From: Candidatus Thiomargarita nelsonii
Lineage (GTDB): Bacteria > Pseudomonadota > Gammaproteobacteria > Beggiatoales > Beggiatoaceae
DNA length: 5,238 bases
Direction of reading: 5' to 3'
NCBI GenBank assembly: GCA_001640045.1
Contig: LUTY01002584.1
Coordinates: forward strand, 1-5,238
The position numbers were made by a program, and so were the translations under genes. Below the pieces are notes generated by a model that was not told the DNA's origin, did not search any database, and saw only the letters and a list, made by a program, of their open reading frames with translations. Below, one piece after another: positions 1-4,904 of this stretch. Within the stretch, counting starts at the first letter, position 1; every line of letters begins with the position of its first letter.

Positions 1-1
1 T

Positions 2-784
2 GAGTTGTGTGTTGATTTGGATGCGGATGGCGATAATGAGGCGATTTTTGATCAGTGGAATCAGGGGCGTGTTGTTCAGTCTTTGCGTGGTTTTGAGGAG
101 GGGGCTAAGGTTGTGGCTGGGCATTTGTTGGAGAATAAGGCGCAGTATTCTGAGGCTCAGGGGTTTATGACGCGGTGGTTGATCCGTCGGGGGCTGATGG
201 AGTCGTTGAGGTTGTGTGTTGATGAGAATGGTGATGTTAGTTGTGATCCTGAGTTTAGGTTTAGGTATTCTGATTTGATGTCGAGTTGGTGGTATCGGTT
301 TGCGCGTCAGAATAAGGATGCTGTGAATGGCAGTCATGTTGGGTGTCGGATTCGGGGTAAACGTCCGAGCGAGAGTGAGATTGGTCGCTGGATTCGGGCT
401 ATGGGGGTTGTTTTAAAACGCTCGCAAGTCGATGTGGATGAGTCTGCCAATAAACCTTTAAAAGAAAAAAAGGTAGACTCATCCACAAAGCGAAAACAGC
501 AGACTTATTTTAGTGTAAATATTGAGAAAATGCAGGCACTTACGTCAACTTTTAAGCGTAGGCGTGCGAGCGGGGCAACGGTTTGGGCGTCTCTTATATC
601 CAAAGCTATGCACAGTGGTGAGGGCCAAAATGTGCATGGGAGTTGTGAGGATGCTGTTAGGGCTTTGTTGCCTGAGTTGAGAACGCCTGCGGGGGATCAG
701 ACGGCGGTGCCAAACATGACAAACAATTTTGCCCGCTCTAAATCAGGACCACCAAATTCCCAAAAGGAGCCACCCATGGTATAA
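2..784 (+). CDS. Unrecognised protein, C-terminal part (5' end outside window)
   Basis: I do not recognise this protein. The frame is open from the left edge, so the TTG at position 5 is probably not the true start. Residues about 1-140 are mostly helical-looking and aromatic-rich, with a segment near residues 85-140 (RYSDLMSSWWYRFARQ, then SESEIGRWIRAMG). This loosely recalls the winged-helix tail of phage/plasmid primase-helicases, but the resemblance is weak. Residues about 137-200 are lysine- and arginine-rich. Hand counting gives about 139 G against 37 C in positions 1-360, an extreme asymmetry seen nowhere else in the window. The skew disappears at about 410-600 and then returns. The last 26 or so codons (from about 703) are antisense to the neighbouring oxidoreductase fragment, so the native C-terminus is probably lost and the stop at 784 accidental. 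It could be a replication protein of a mobile element or virus. Reality as a coding frame is likely; function is unknown. Confidence 0.5.
   Translation, partial: ELCVDLDADGDNEAIFDQWNQGRVVQSLRGFEEGAKVVAGHLLENKAQYSEAQGFMTRWLIRRGLMESLRLCVDENGDVSCDPEFRFRYSDLMSSWWYRFARQNKDAVNGSHVGCRIRGKRPSESEIGRWIRAMGVVLKRSQVDVDESANKPLKEKKVDSSTKRKQQTYFSVNIEKMQALTSTFKRRRASGATVWASLISKAMHSGEGQNVHGSCEDAVRALLPELRTPAGDQTAVPNMTNNFARSKSGPPNSQKEPPMV
433..487. repeat. Inverted repeat inside the left-end reading frame
   Basis: Positions 433-445 (TGTGGATGAGTCT) and 475-487 (AGACTCATCCACA) are perfect 13-base inverted copies. Extending inward to 448 and 472 gives 15 matches in 16, around a 23-base A-rich loop. The hairpin lies in the stretch where the strong G-over-C bias of the frame disappears. 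It could therefore mark a small in-frame insertion. Confidence 0.6.
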
Positions 785-1257
785 ATAAGACCAGCCGCCA
801 TATTAACGGAGCATAAACCGCCGTGTGCGCCATAATTAGGCGTACCAAACTGTTTAGCAAACATACCAGTGAGGGCTTGCATCTGATCACGCCCTGTGAA
901 CAGTGCGAATTTTTTCGGATCTTCTGCCCGCAGTTTAGCCAAGCGTTTTTCTAAAATGCTGAACGCTTCATCCCAAGAAATTTCCTCAAATTCAGAGCTA
1001 CCTCGCTCGCTATCCGGCTTACGTCGCAGCGGTTTAGTCAAACGCGCTGGCGAATATTGTTTCATAATCCCCGATGCGCCCTTGGCGCAAATAACACCAT
1101 GATTAAGGGGATGTTTAGGATTACCTTGAATATAACGGACTTCACCATCACGCAAAGTCACACGAATACCACAGCGACAAGCGCACATATAACATGTGGT
1201 ATTTTTGACTTCGATATGCCCTGCGTCTCTATCAGAACGATTTGTGGGGTCTTGCAT
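697..1257 (-). pseudogene. soeA: Molybdopterin oxidoreductase alpha subunit, SoeA-like, truncated after the N-terminal domain
   Basis: This is the N-terminal piece of a DMSO-reductase-superfamily catalytic subunit carrying bis-MGD molybdenum and one Fe-S cluster. Cys22, Cys25, Cys29 and Cys57 form the C-x2-C-x3-C-x27-C ligand set for a 4Fe-4S cluster, with Lys59 just after. Cys149 in GLCSVNMAAG is the expected molybdenum ligand. Lack of a Tat signal, the TTCYMCACRCG motif and the GGSFWEFGGPDLERAK stretch fit SoeA, which oxidises sulfite in the cytoplasm with SoeB and SoeC, better than periplasmic PsrA/PhsA enzymes; this assignment is from memory. The ATG has a good AAGG Shine-Dalgarno seven bases upstream (1265-1268). 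Homology runs to the motif FGTA, where family members continue roughly with EDH; here Val and a stop follow immediately. Family members are several times longer, so the product cannot be active. No soeB or soeC follows. Confidence 0.75.
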
Positions 1258-1480
1258 AGCTTAACCTTTTTCACTATTTAGGTATTTTCAAATATTTGCA
1301 GGTTCTAATATACCATATTTTTATGAGGTGGATTAAATTAAAGTTTTGAAAAGGTCAGAAAAATATGGCGTATTTATTGCCTAGGGTACTTAAATGTGCT
1401 AAGTGCTTGTGTCATTTTAGATTGATTTTGTCTGAAAAAAATGGCAAACTGTGGAGGTTCAGAAAAATGTCGAGCGATAA

Positions 1481-1513
1481 AGACCTCTTCAGTTTTGAAA
1501 ACCTCTGAGGTCT
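1481..1513. repeat. AGACCTC/GAGGTCT palindrome
   Basis: AGACCTC at 1481-1487 pairs with GAGGTCT at 1507-1513, with an inner GTTTT/AAAAC pairing around the centre. Related GACCTG-containing palindromes sit at 4541-4558 and 4585-4616, so this looks like one family of dispersed small repeats. It overlaps the candidate promoter of the TAXI gene. Confidence 0.5.
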
Positions 1514-1524
1514 GGGCCTTTAAT
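1495..1524 (+). promoter_or_regulatory. Candidate sigma-70 promoter for the TAXI gene
   Basis: TTGAAA (1495-1500) and TTTAAT (1519-1524) each match the sigma-70 -35 and -10 consensus at five of six positions, with an 18-base spacer. A start near 1531 would give a leader of about 43 bases ending in the Shine-Dalgarno AAGGA at 1563-1567. The -35 box lies inside the palindrome at 1481-1513. This is prediction only. Confidence 0.3.
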
Positions 1525-1573
1525 TTATCTGAACATCTATAGCTCCACAATTCACACACCAAAAGGAAAAAAT

Positions 1574-2494
1574 ATGAAACAATTTTTTACACTGATTGCC
1601 AGCATCACTTTGATGACCATTGCTCAGGCAGATACGATCACGATCAAAATCGGCGCGGCAAGTCCCACTGGAGAATACACCAATAGCATTGTCCCTGCGC
1701 TCAGTAACGCCTTGCAAGAATTCGGCTATATGGCGGTTGCAGAAATTTCAGCGGGCAGCCAAGAAAATATTGACAAAGTATGGTCTGGAGAACTGCCGGC
1801 AGGCTTAAGTCAACTGGATGTAGCCGCGCTGAATATGGTAGGAGAAAGGCCATCCTTAGCCCAAGGAAATTTGATTTTAATGGGTAGATTTGCGCCAGAG
1901 GCACTCTTTTGTGCGGCTAAAAAGGGGGGTAAAGTCGCCTCTTATGACGATCTGACTGCTACACTGAAACCTGGACTTAAGGTCTCGGTGGGAAAGGTTG
2001 GCAGTGGTACAGCACGTACTTTCCAATATCTCATGAACTTGGATCCGAAGTTGAGCCAGGTTGAACTTATCCAAGAAGGGAATCCAGAAATACAATTGAA
2101 CCGCCTTCTGTCTGGTGAGCGAGATTTGGTTTGTTTCGTTATGATGCCCAATCTAAAAAACGATCTCATTAAGATGATTGTCAATCGCAAAGAACTGGTG
2201 TTTATCAACATTGATAACCCTGTCTTTACCAAAGCTCAACTGGGCAATGTCAAGGTGTACGATTTAATGGAAGTCCCTGTGAGCAAAGGTTTTTTTGGTT
2301 GGAGAGCGACAAAGGTTAAAACGCTTGTGACGTGGGTTGGTGTGGTTGTTAATGAGGAATTAACGGATAAGAAGTTATTGTCTGCACTGGCTAAAGTCGC
2401 TTTGAAGGGTAATATCTTGCCAAAAAACTCGCTGGCTGCTAAAGCGACTGAATTGTTTGAAAACTTCAAAACTAAGGTAACAGACTCATTTTGA
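1574..2494 (+). CDS. TAXI-family TRAP-type periplasmic solute-binding protein
   Basis: This is probably the periplasmic receptor of a TAXI-type TRAP transporter, which delivers a small organic solute to a sodium- or proton-driven membrane permease. Residues 1-19 form a signal peptide: Lys2, a hydrophobic core, then AQA before Asp20, a clean signal peptidase I site. The mature protein opens with a strand (TITIKIGAASPTGEY) and the family-typical region AEISAGSQENIDKVWSGEL followed by LSQLDVAAL, matching the GS-ENI--L--GE----Q-D pattern of TAXI receptors. At 306 residues it has the usual length. The ATG is backed by AAGGA six bases upstream. No DctM/DctQ-like or fused 4TM-12TM permease gene is adjacent, so it is an orphan here and the ligand is unknown. 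A hairpin terminator lies 22 bases after the stop. A general type 2 periplasmic-binding protein is the alternative if TAXI is wrong. Confidence 0.8.
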   Translation: MKQFFTLIASITLMTIAQADTITIKIGAASPTGEYTNSIVPALSNALQEFGYMAVAEISAGSQENIDKVWSGELPAGLSQLDVAALNMVGERPSLAQGNLILMGRFAPEALFCAAKKGGKVASYDDLTATLKPGLKVSVGKVGSGTARTFQYLMNLDPKLSQVELIQEGNPEIQLNRLLSGERDLVCFVMMPNLKNDLIKMIVNRKELVFINIDNPVFTKAQLGNVKVYDLMEVPVSKGFFGWRATKVKTLVTWVGVVVNEELTDKKLLSALAKVALKGNILPKNSLAAKATELFENFKTKVTDSF

Positions 2495-2516
2495 AATTAC
2501 AATTTTGAAGCTTCAA

Positions 2517-2549
2517 AAAAATCCTATTTCTTCAAGAAATAGGATTTTT
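2517..2549. terminator. Perfect AT-rich hairpin, likely bidirectional terminator (copy 1)
   Basis: Left arm 2517-2532 (AAAAATCCTATTTCTT) and right arm 2534-2549 are perfect 16-base complements ending in TTTTT. It sits 22 bases after the TAXI stop and between convergent genes, so it can terminate transcription in either direction. A near-identical hairpin recurs at 4656-4688 and a broken one at 4706-4730, so it is also a dispersed repeat. Confidence 0.7.
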
Positions 2550-2550
2550 C

Positions 2551-2601
2551 TCGTTCCCACGCTCTGCGTGGGAATGCAGGCCTGGACGCTCCGCGTCCTG
2601 C
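2551..2601. repeat. Tandem GC-rich mini-hairpins (REP-like)
   Basis: TTCCCACGC (2554-2562) pairs with GCGTGGGAA (2566-2574) around TCT. GGACGC (2584-2589) pairs with GCGTCC (2593-2598) around TCC. The pair begins directly after the AT-rich hairpin. I recall this double-hairpin pattern as a high-copy intergenic repeat in several sulfur-oxidising and methanotrophic gammaproteobacteria, but could not search. Confidence 0.7.
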
Positions 2602-2660
2602 AAACGATAAATTAATTTTAAGTACTGAGTCAGGAATTTTCCGGTACAATAACTACAGGG

Positions 2661-2740
2661 ATCATAGGTAAGCAGGGATAAGTCAAAATATGCTCGGTGC
2701 TCAAAGGTTTTTTTTTGATTTATCCTTGCTTACCTATGAT
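2661..2740. mobile_element. 80-base inverted-repeat (MITE-like) element truncating lptC
   Basis: Left arm 2661-2685 (ATCATAGGTAAGCAGGGATA and on) and right arm 2716-2740 match as inverted copies at 23 of 25 positions. Pairing continues three more bases inward as AAA/TTT. No protein is encoded. The right arm fuses in frame with lptC and supplies the codons IIGKQG and a TAA stop. A clear target duplication is not visible, and the rest of lptC is not found on the far side. Origin as a non-autonomous element is inference. Confidence 0.6.
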
Positions 2741-2968
2741 CGTCGCGTTGCGGTCTGGGTAATGTATCATTGTTTCGGCTATCAATTGATTTTTCAAGCG
2801 ACCATGTTCATCCATTTGGCTGCTTTTAAAATTTTTAAGCGTATAATCAGAAACTTGAGGGCTACTTTCCGTTTGCTTGGAATGGTCATCATCCAAGCTA
2901 CGCACCAGCCAAGTTGTAGCCAGTGCTAAACTGATTAAAACGAGCCAACCGCCCCAACGATTTAACAT
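2720..2968 (-). pseudogene. lptC: LPS export protein LptC, truncated after the N-terminal part
   Basis: LptC is the bitopic inner-membrane protein that receives LPS from LptB2FG and passes it to LptA in the periplasm. Residues about 5-22 are a single membrane anchor (GGWLVLISLALATTWLV). The following stretch contains the expected start of the beta-jellyroll (SDYTLKNFKSSQMDEHGRLKNQLIAETMIHYPD). The family is usually about 190 residues; this frame has 82, and the last six come from an inverted-repeat element. Only a third or so of the periplasmic domain remains, so LPS transfer should fail. The start overlaps the kdsC stop by seven bases and has GAGG/AAGGA upstream, showing translation coupling in the operon. 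The normal followers lptA, lptB and rpoN are absent. An intact copy elsewhere, or an assembly break, is expected because Lpt function is normally essential. Confidence 0.8.
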
Positions 2969-3504
2969 GCCTCATCCTTTTGAATTCCAAAACGACTCAA
3001 TTGATCCGCCCATGTCCCCTGTGCTTGCATGAGCAATTCACAAACTTCTCGCGCTGCACCGCGTCCACCTGCTGCCTGCGTTTGCCAATGGGCATATTTG
3101 TGTACGACATCATGGGCATCTGCCACAGCAATGGCTAAGCCTGCCTTTAACATCACCGGCACATCAACAAGATCATCCCCCACATAAGCCACTTGTTGGG
3201 GCTCTAATTGTAATATATCACACAATTCTTTGAATGCAGAGAGTTTATCAAGTCTGCCCTGAAAAACATGCTCTATTCCCAACGACTGCATACGGTGTGT
3301 GACGACACCTGAATTTCTAGCCGTGATGACACCAATAATCACCCCCGTTGCTTGTAGCAATTTCAGACCCAAACCATCACGGGCATAAAATGCTTTATAT
3401 TCCTGTCCATCTTCGCCTAAATAGAGACTGCCATCCGTCAAGACACCATCAATATCAAACACGACTAGGCGAATAAGGGCTGCTTTTTCAAATATAGCTT
3501 TCAT
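2962..3504 (-). CDS. kdsC: 3-deoxy-D-manno-octulosonate 8-phosphate phosphatase KdsC
   Basis: KdsC is a cytoplasmic HAD-superfamily phosphatase. It hydrolyses KDO-8-phosphate to KDO and phosphate before CMP-KDO synthesis for the LPS inner core. All HAD motifs are present: Asp17 and Asp19 in VVFDIDGVLTDG (nucleophile and acid/base), Thr61 in VITARNSG, Lys87 in GRLDKLSAF, and Asp110, Asp111 and Asp114 in YVGDDLVDVPVM (magnesium site). The C-terminal AAGGRGAAREVCELLM is typical of KdsC; it is the tail that closes over the active site of the neighbouring subunit in the tetramer. At 180 residues it is close to the E. coli protein. It lacks a cap domain, as expected for class C0. Its ATG lies two bases after the kdsD stop, with a weak Shine-Dalgarno inside kdsD. 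It appears intact and functional. Confidence 0.95.
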   Translation of the reverse strand: MKAIFEKAALIRLVVFDIDGVLTDGSLYLGEDGQEYKAFYARDGLGLKLLQATGVIIGVITARNSGVVTHRMQSLGIEHVFQGRLDKLSAFKELCDILQLEPQQVAYVGDDLVDVPVMLKAGLAIAVADAHDVVHKYAHWQTQAAGGRGAAREVCELLMQAQGTWADQLSRFGIQKDEAC

Positions 3505-3506
3505 GA

Positions 3507-4487
3507 TTAAACCACTCGCGCTCGTAACAAATCATGCATGTGCAACACGCCAATCAAATTATCTTGTTCATCTATTACCAGCAACACCGTGATTTTATGA
3601 GATTGCATCAAACTCAAGGCATCAACTGCCAAAGACTCAGCCACCACCGTTTTACACGATGCCGTCATCACCTCAGTGATCATTGTACTATGAATATCAA
3701 CCGGTTTATCAAACACACGACGTAAATCACCATCCGTAAATATGCCCCTAACATGCTGCCCATTCTCAACAATGGCAGTCATGCCTAAACCTTTACGAGT
3801 CATTTCTACCAAGGCATCACGCAATGTTGCCGTGATAGGCACAATCGGTATTTCCTCACCCGTGTGCATAATATCACGCACTAATAATAACAGACGACGC
3901 CCTAAACGTCCCCCCGGATGTGACCGGGCAAAATCCTCAGCACTAAAGCCTTTAGCTTCAAGTAGAGCAATCGCTAAGGCATCGCCCATGACAAGGGCTG
4001 CTGTTGTACTAGACGTGGGTGCTAATCCCAATGGACAAGCCTCTTTTTCGACGCTAACATCAATATTGACACTCGCTGCCATCGCTAAAGTTGATGTCTT
4101 ATTTCCTGTGAGAGTAATTAAGGCAACGTCTAAGCGTTTAATAAGAGGTAAAATGGCCAAAATTTCCTCAGTTTCACCAGAATTTGACAAGGCTAAGACC
4201 ACATCTTTTGCTGTAATCATCCCTAAATCGCCATGACTGGCTTCGCCCGGGTGGACAAAAAATGCTGGACTGCCGGTACTGGCTAAAGTGGCCGCGATTT
4301 TACTGCCAATATGTCCAGACTTGCCCATGCCTATGACGACAATGCGCCCCTCACATTTAAGCATAAATTCACAGGCATGTACAAATGTATCATCAATCCG
4401 TGCAGCGAGAGCCGCAACGGCTTGACTTTCTGTTTGTATCACTGCCAATCCCAAGGCACGTAGTTTATCGGCTTCATTGGCTGACAT
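3507..4487 (-). CDS. kdsD: Arabinose-5-phosphate isomerase KdsD
   Basis: KdsD converts D-ribulose-5-phosphate to D-arabinose-5-phosphate, the first step of KDO synthesis, in the cytoplasm. An N-terminal SIS domain spans about residues 40-175 and two CBS domains span about 207-262 and 272-326. The signature GMGKSGHIGSK gives Lys56; LSNSGETEE gives Glu108; VEKEACPLGLAPTSSTTA gives Glu149; FARSHPGGRLGRRLL gives His190. These line up with Lys59, Glu111, Glu152 and His193 of the E. coli enzyme, so the active site is complete. The length of 326 matches the family (328 in E. coli). It is the first gene of a kdsD-kdsC-lptC operon. No calcium/sodium antiporter gene (yrbG) lies upstream, unlike in E. 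coli; instead there is a repeat mosaic. No clear Shine-Dalgarno precedes the ATG, but the frame and length support this start. Confidence 0.95.
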   Translation of the reverse strand: MSANEADKLRALGLAVIQTESQAVAALAARIDDTFVHACEFMLKCEGRIVVIGMGKSGHIGSKIAATLASTGSPAFFVHPGEASHGDLGMITAKDVVLALSNSGETEEILAILPLIKRLDVALITLTGNKTSTLAMAASVNIDVSVEKEACPLGLAPTSSTTAALVMGDALAIALLEAKGFSAEDFARSHPGGRLGRRLLLLVRDIMHTGEEIPIVPITATLRDALVEMTRKGLGMTAIVENGQHVRGIFTDGDLRRVFDKPVDIHSTMITEVMTASCKTVVAESLAVDALSLMQSHKITVLLVIDEQDNLIGVLHMHDLLRARVV

Positions 4488-4506
4488 GATTATAAATAAT
4501 ATCTAT

Positions 4507-4534
4507 GTTATACTAAAAATACTAAAAGATTTAA
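4507..4534 (-). promoter_or_regulatory. Weak candidate promoter for the kdsD operon
   Basis: On the minus strand TATAAC (4507-4512) is a fair -10 box. TTAAAT (4529-4534), 16 bases upstream, is only a poor -35 box. The 50 bases before kdsD are very AT-rich (many short A and T runs), and this is the last single-copy-looking DNA before the repeat mosaic. The operon must start here if it has its own promoter. Confidence 0.25.
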
Positions 4535-4540
4535 GGTTCC

Positions 4541-4616
4541 TCAGACCTGCGAGTCTGACAATGGTATATGCTAACATGAAAAAAGACCTGCGGGCTTGCC
4601 TTTGGCTCCGCAGGTC
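4541..4616. repeat. Pair of GACCTG-containing palindromes
   Basis: TCAGAC (4541-4546) pairs with GTCTGA (4553-4558) across six bases. GACCTGCGG (4585-4593) pairs perfectly with CCGCAGGTC (4608-4616) across a 14-base loop. Both resemble the AGACCTC palindrome at 1481-1513. They lie upstream of kdsD and encode nothing recognisable. Confidence 0.6.
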
Positions 4617-4655
4617 GAACAAGCACATGTAGCTTGGACGCTCTTGGACTCCGAC

Positions 4656-4691
4656 AAAAATCCTATTTTTTGAAAAAATAGGATTTTTTTT
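4656..4691. terminator. Perfect AT-rich hairpin with T-run (copy 2 of dispersed repeat)
   Basis: Left arm 4656-4671 (AAAAATCCTATTTTTT) and right arm 4673-4688 are perfect complements. Eight Ts (4684-4691) end the structure, giving a classic intrinsic-terminator shape. It differs from the hairpin at 2517-2549 only near the loop. With no gene ending beside it, its present role is unclear; it is better read as a mobile palindrome that can act as a terminator. Confidence 0.6.
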
Positions 4692-4705
4692 GGCTGATAA
4701 CCATG

Positions 4706-4730
4706 AAAAATCCTATTATTTCAATAAATA
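4706..4730. repeat. Broken third copy of the AAAAATCCTATT hairpin
   Basis: Positions 4706-4717 repeat AAAAATCCTATT exactly as in the two intact hairpins. The loop is changed and the right arm stops after AATAAATAG, just where the GCGAGCGTAG inverted-repeat element begins. The missing piece, roughly GATTTTT, does not reappear after that element ends at 4823. Confidence 0.55.
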
Positions 4731-4823
4731 GCGAGCGTAGAGTGCGTCCTACGCACCATCTCACCAGACACCTAAAAAAAATTTACACATCAAAAATGTG
4801 CGTGGGACGCACCCTACGCTCGC
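4731..4823. mobile_element. 93-base inverted-repeat (MITE-like) element with GTGCGT arms
   Basis: Left arm 4731-4756 (GCGAGCGTAGAGTGCGTCCT and on) and right arm 4798-4823 match as inverted copies at 24 of 26 positions, around an A-rich centre of 41 bases. Each arm also holds an internal near-palindrome (GTGCGTCCTACGCAC). A small CACAT/ATGTG stem (4786-4800) adjoins the right arm. There is no coding capacity. I recall similar GTGCGTGGGACGCAC repeats as abundant in sulfur bacteria and cyanobacteria, unverified here. Confidence 0.65.
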
Positions 4824-4900
4824 TCCGTTTGGGAATGCCGACGCTTTGCGGAGCAAAGATGCTATTAAGTTAAGCCAAAAAATCTTTACCTGTAGGTTGG
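4824..4900. repeat. Repeat debris between elements
   Basis: This stretch contains CTTTGC (4844-4849) facing GCAAAG (4853-4858), the word GGGAATGC that also ends the first REP-like hairpin at 2571-2577, and a GTAGGTTGG word just before the ATPase fragment. It looks like abutting partial repeats. No reading frame of interest is seen. Confidence 0.4.
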
Positions 4901-4904
4901 ACTT

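Larger units (their letters stand above)
1258..1573. other. Divergent intergenic region between the soeA-like gene and the TAXI gene
   Basis: No convincing gene lies here. The 316 bases are AT-rich and should hold the promoters of both flanking genes. Three loosely similar copies of a GGTCAGAAAAATATGGC-like word occur at 1353-1369, 1430-1445 and 1456-1471. A palindrome occurs at 1481-1513, and a candidate promoter for the plus-strand gene at 1495-1524. Short frames in this stretch have no recognisable product. Confidence 0.6.

Noticed and set aside
8..46. Calcium-loop-like DLDADGDNE motif, hinting at dockerin or FG-GAP repeats
   Set aside because: It occurs once, and the rest of the protein shows no repeats or secretion features, so one acidic stretch is not enough.
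896..1281. Two plus-strand frames opposite the oxidoreductase fragment
   Set aside because: The minus strand has the full Fe-S cysteine set and a good ribosome binding site; the plus-strand frames are its antisense.
1942..2232. Minus-strand frames within the TAXI gene (also 1520-1717, 1701-1904, 1877-2095 and 2236-2469)
   Set aside because: All are shadows of the TAXI coding sequence, without Shine-Dalgarno sites or recognisable motifs.
2580..2660. Search for the missing C-terminal part of lptC beyond the inverted-repeat element
   Set aside because: The minus-strand translations of this stretch show no LptC-like sequence and contain stops, so a simple insertion into lptC is not supported.
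2690..2929. A 79-codon plus-strand frame over lptC
   Set aside because: It is antisense to the LptC anchor and domain start, and begins in the loop of an inverted-repeat element.
3742..4236. A 164-codon plus-strand frame
   Set aside because: It is entirely antisense to kdsD, whose SIS and CBS motifs are unmistakable. The plus-strand translation is proline/serine-rich with no family features.
4541..4823. Possible CRISPR array or riboswitch upstream of kdsD
   Set aside because: The repeats are palindromes of different families with irregular spacing and no conserved spacer length. No known riboswitch core was recognised.
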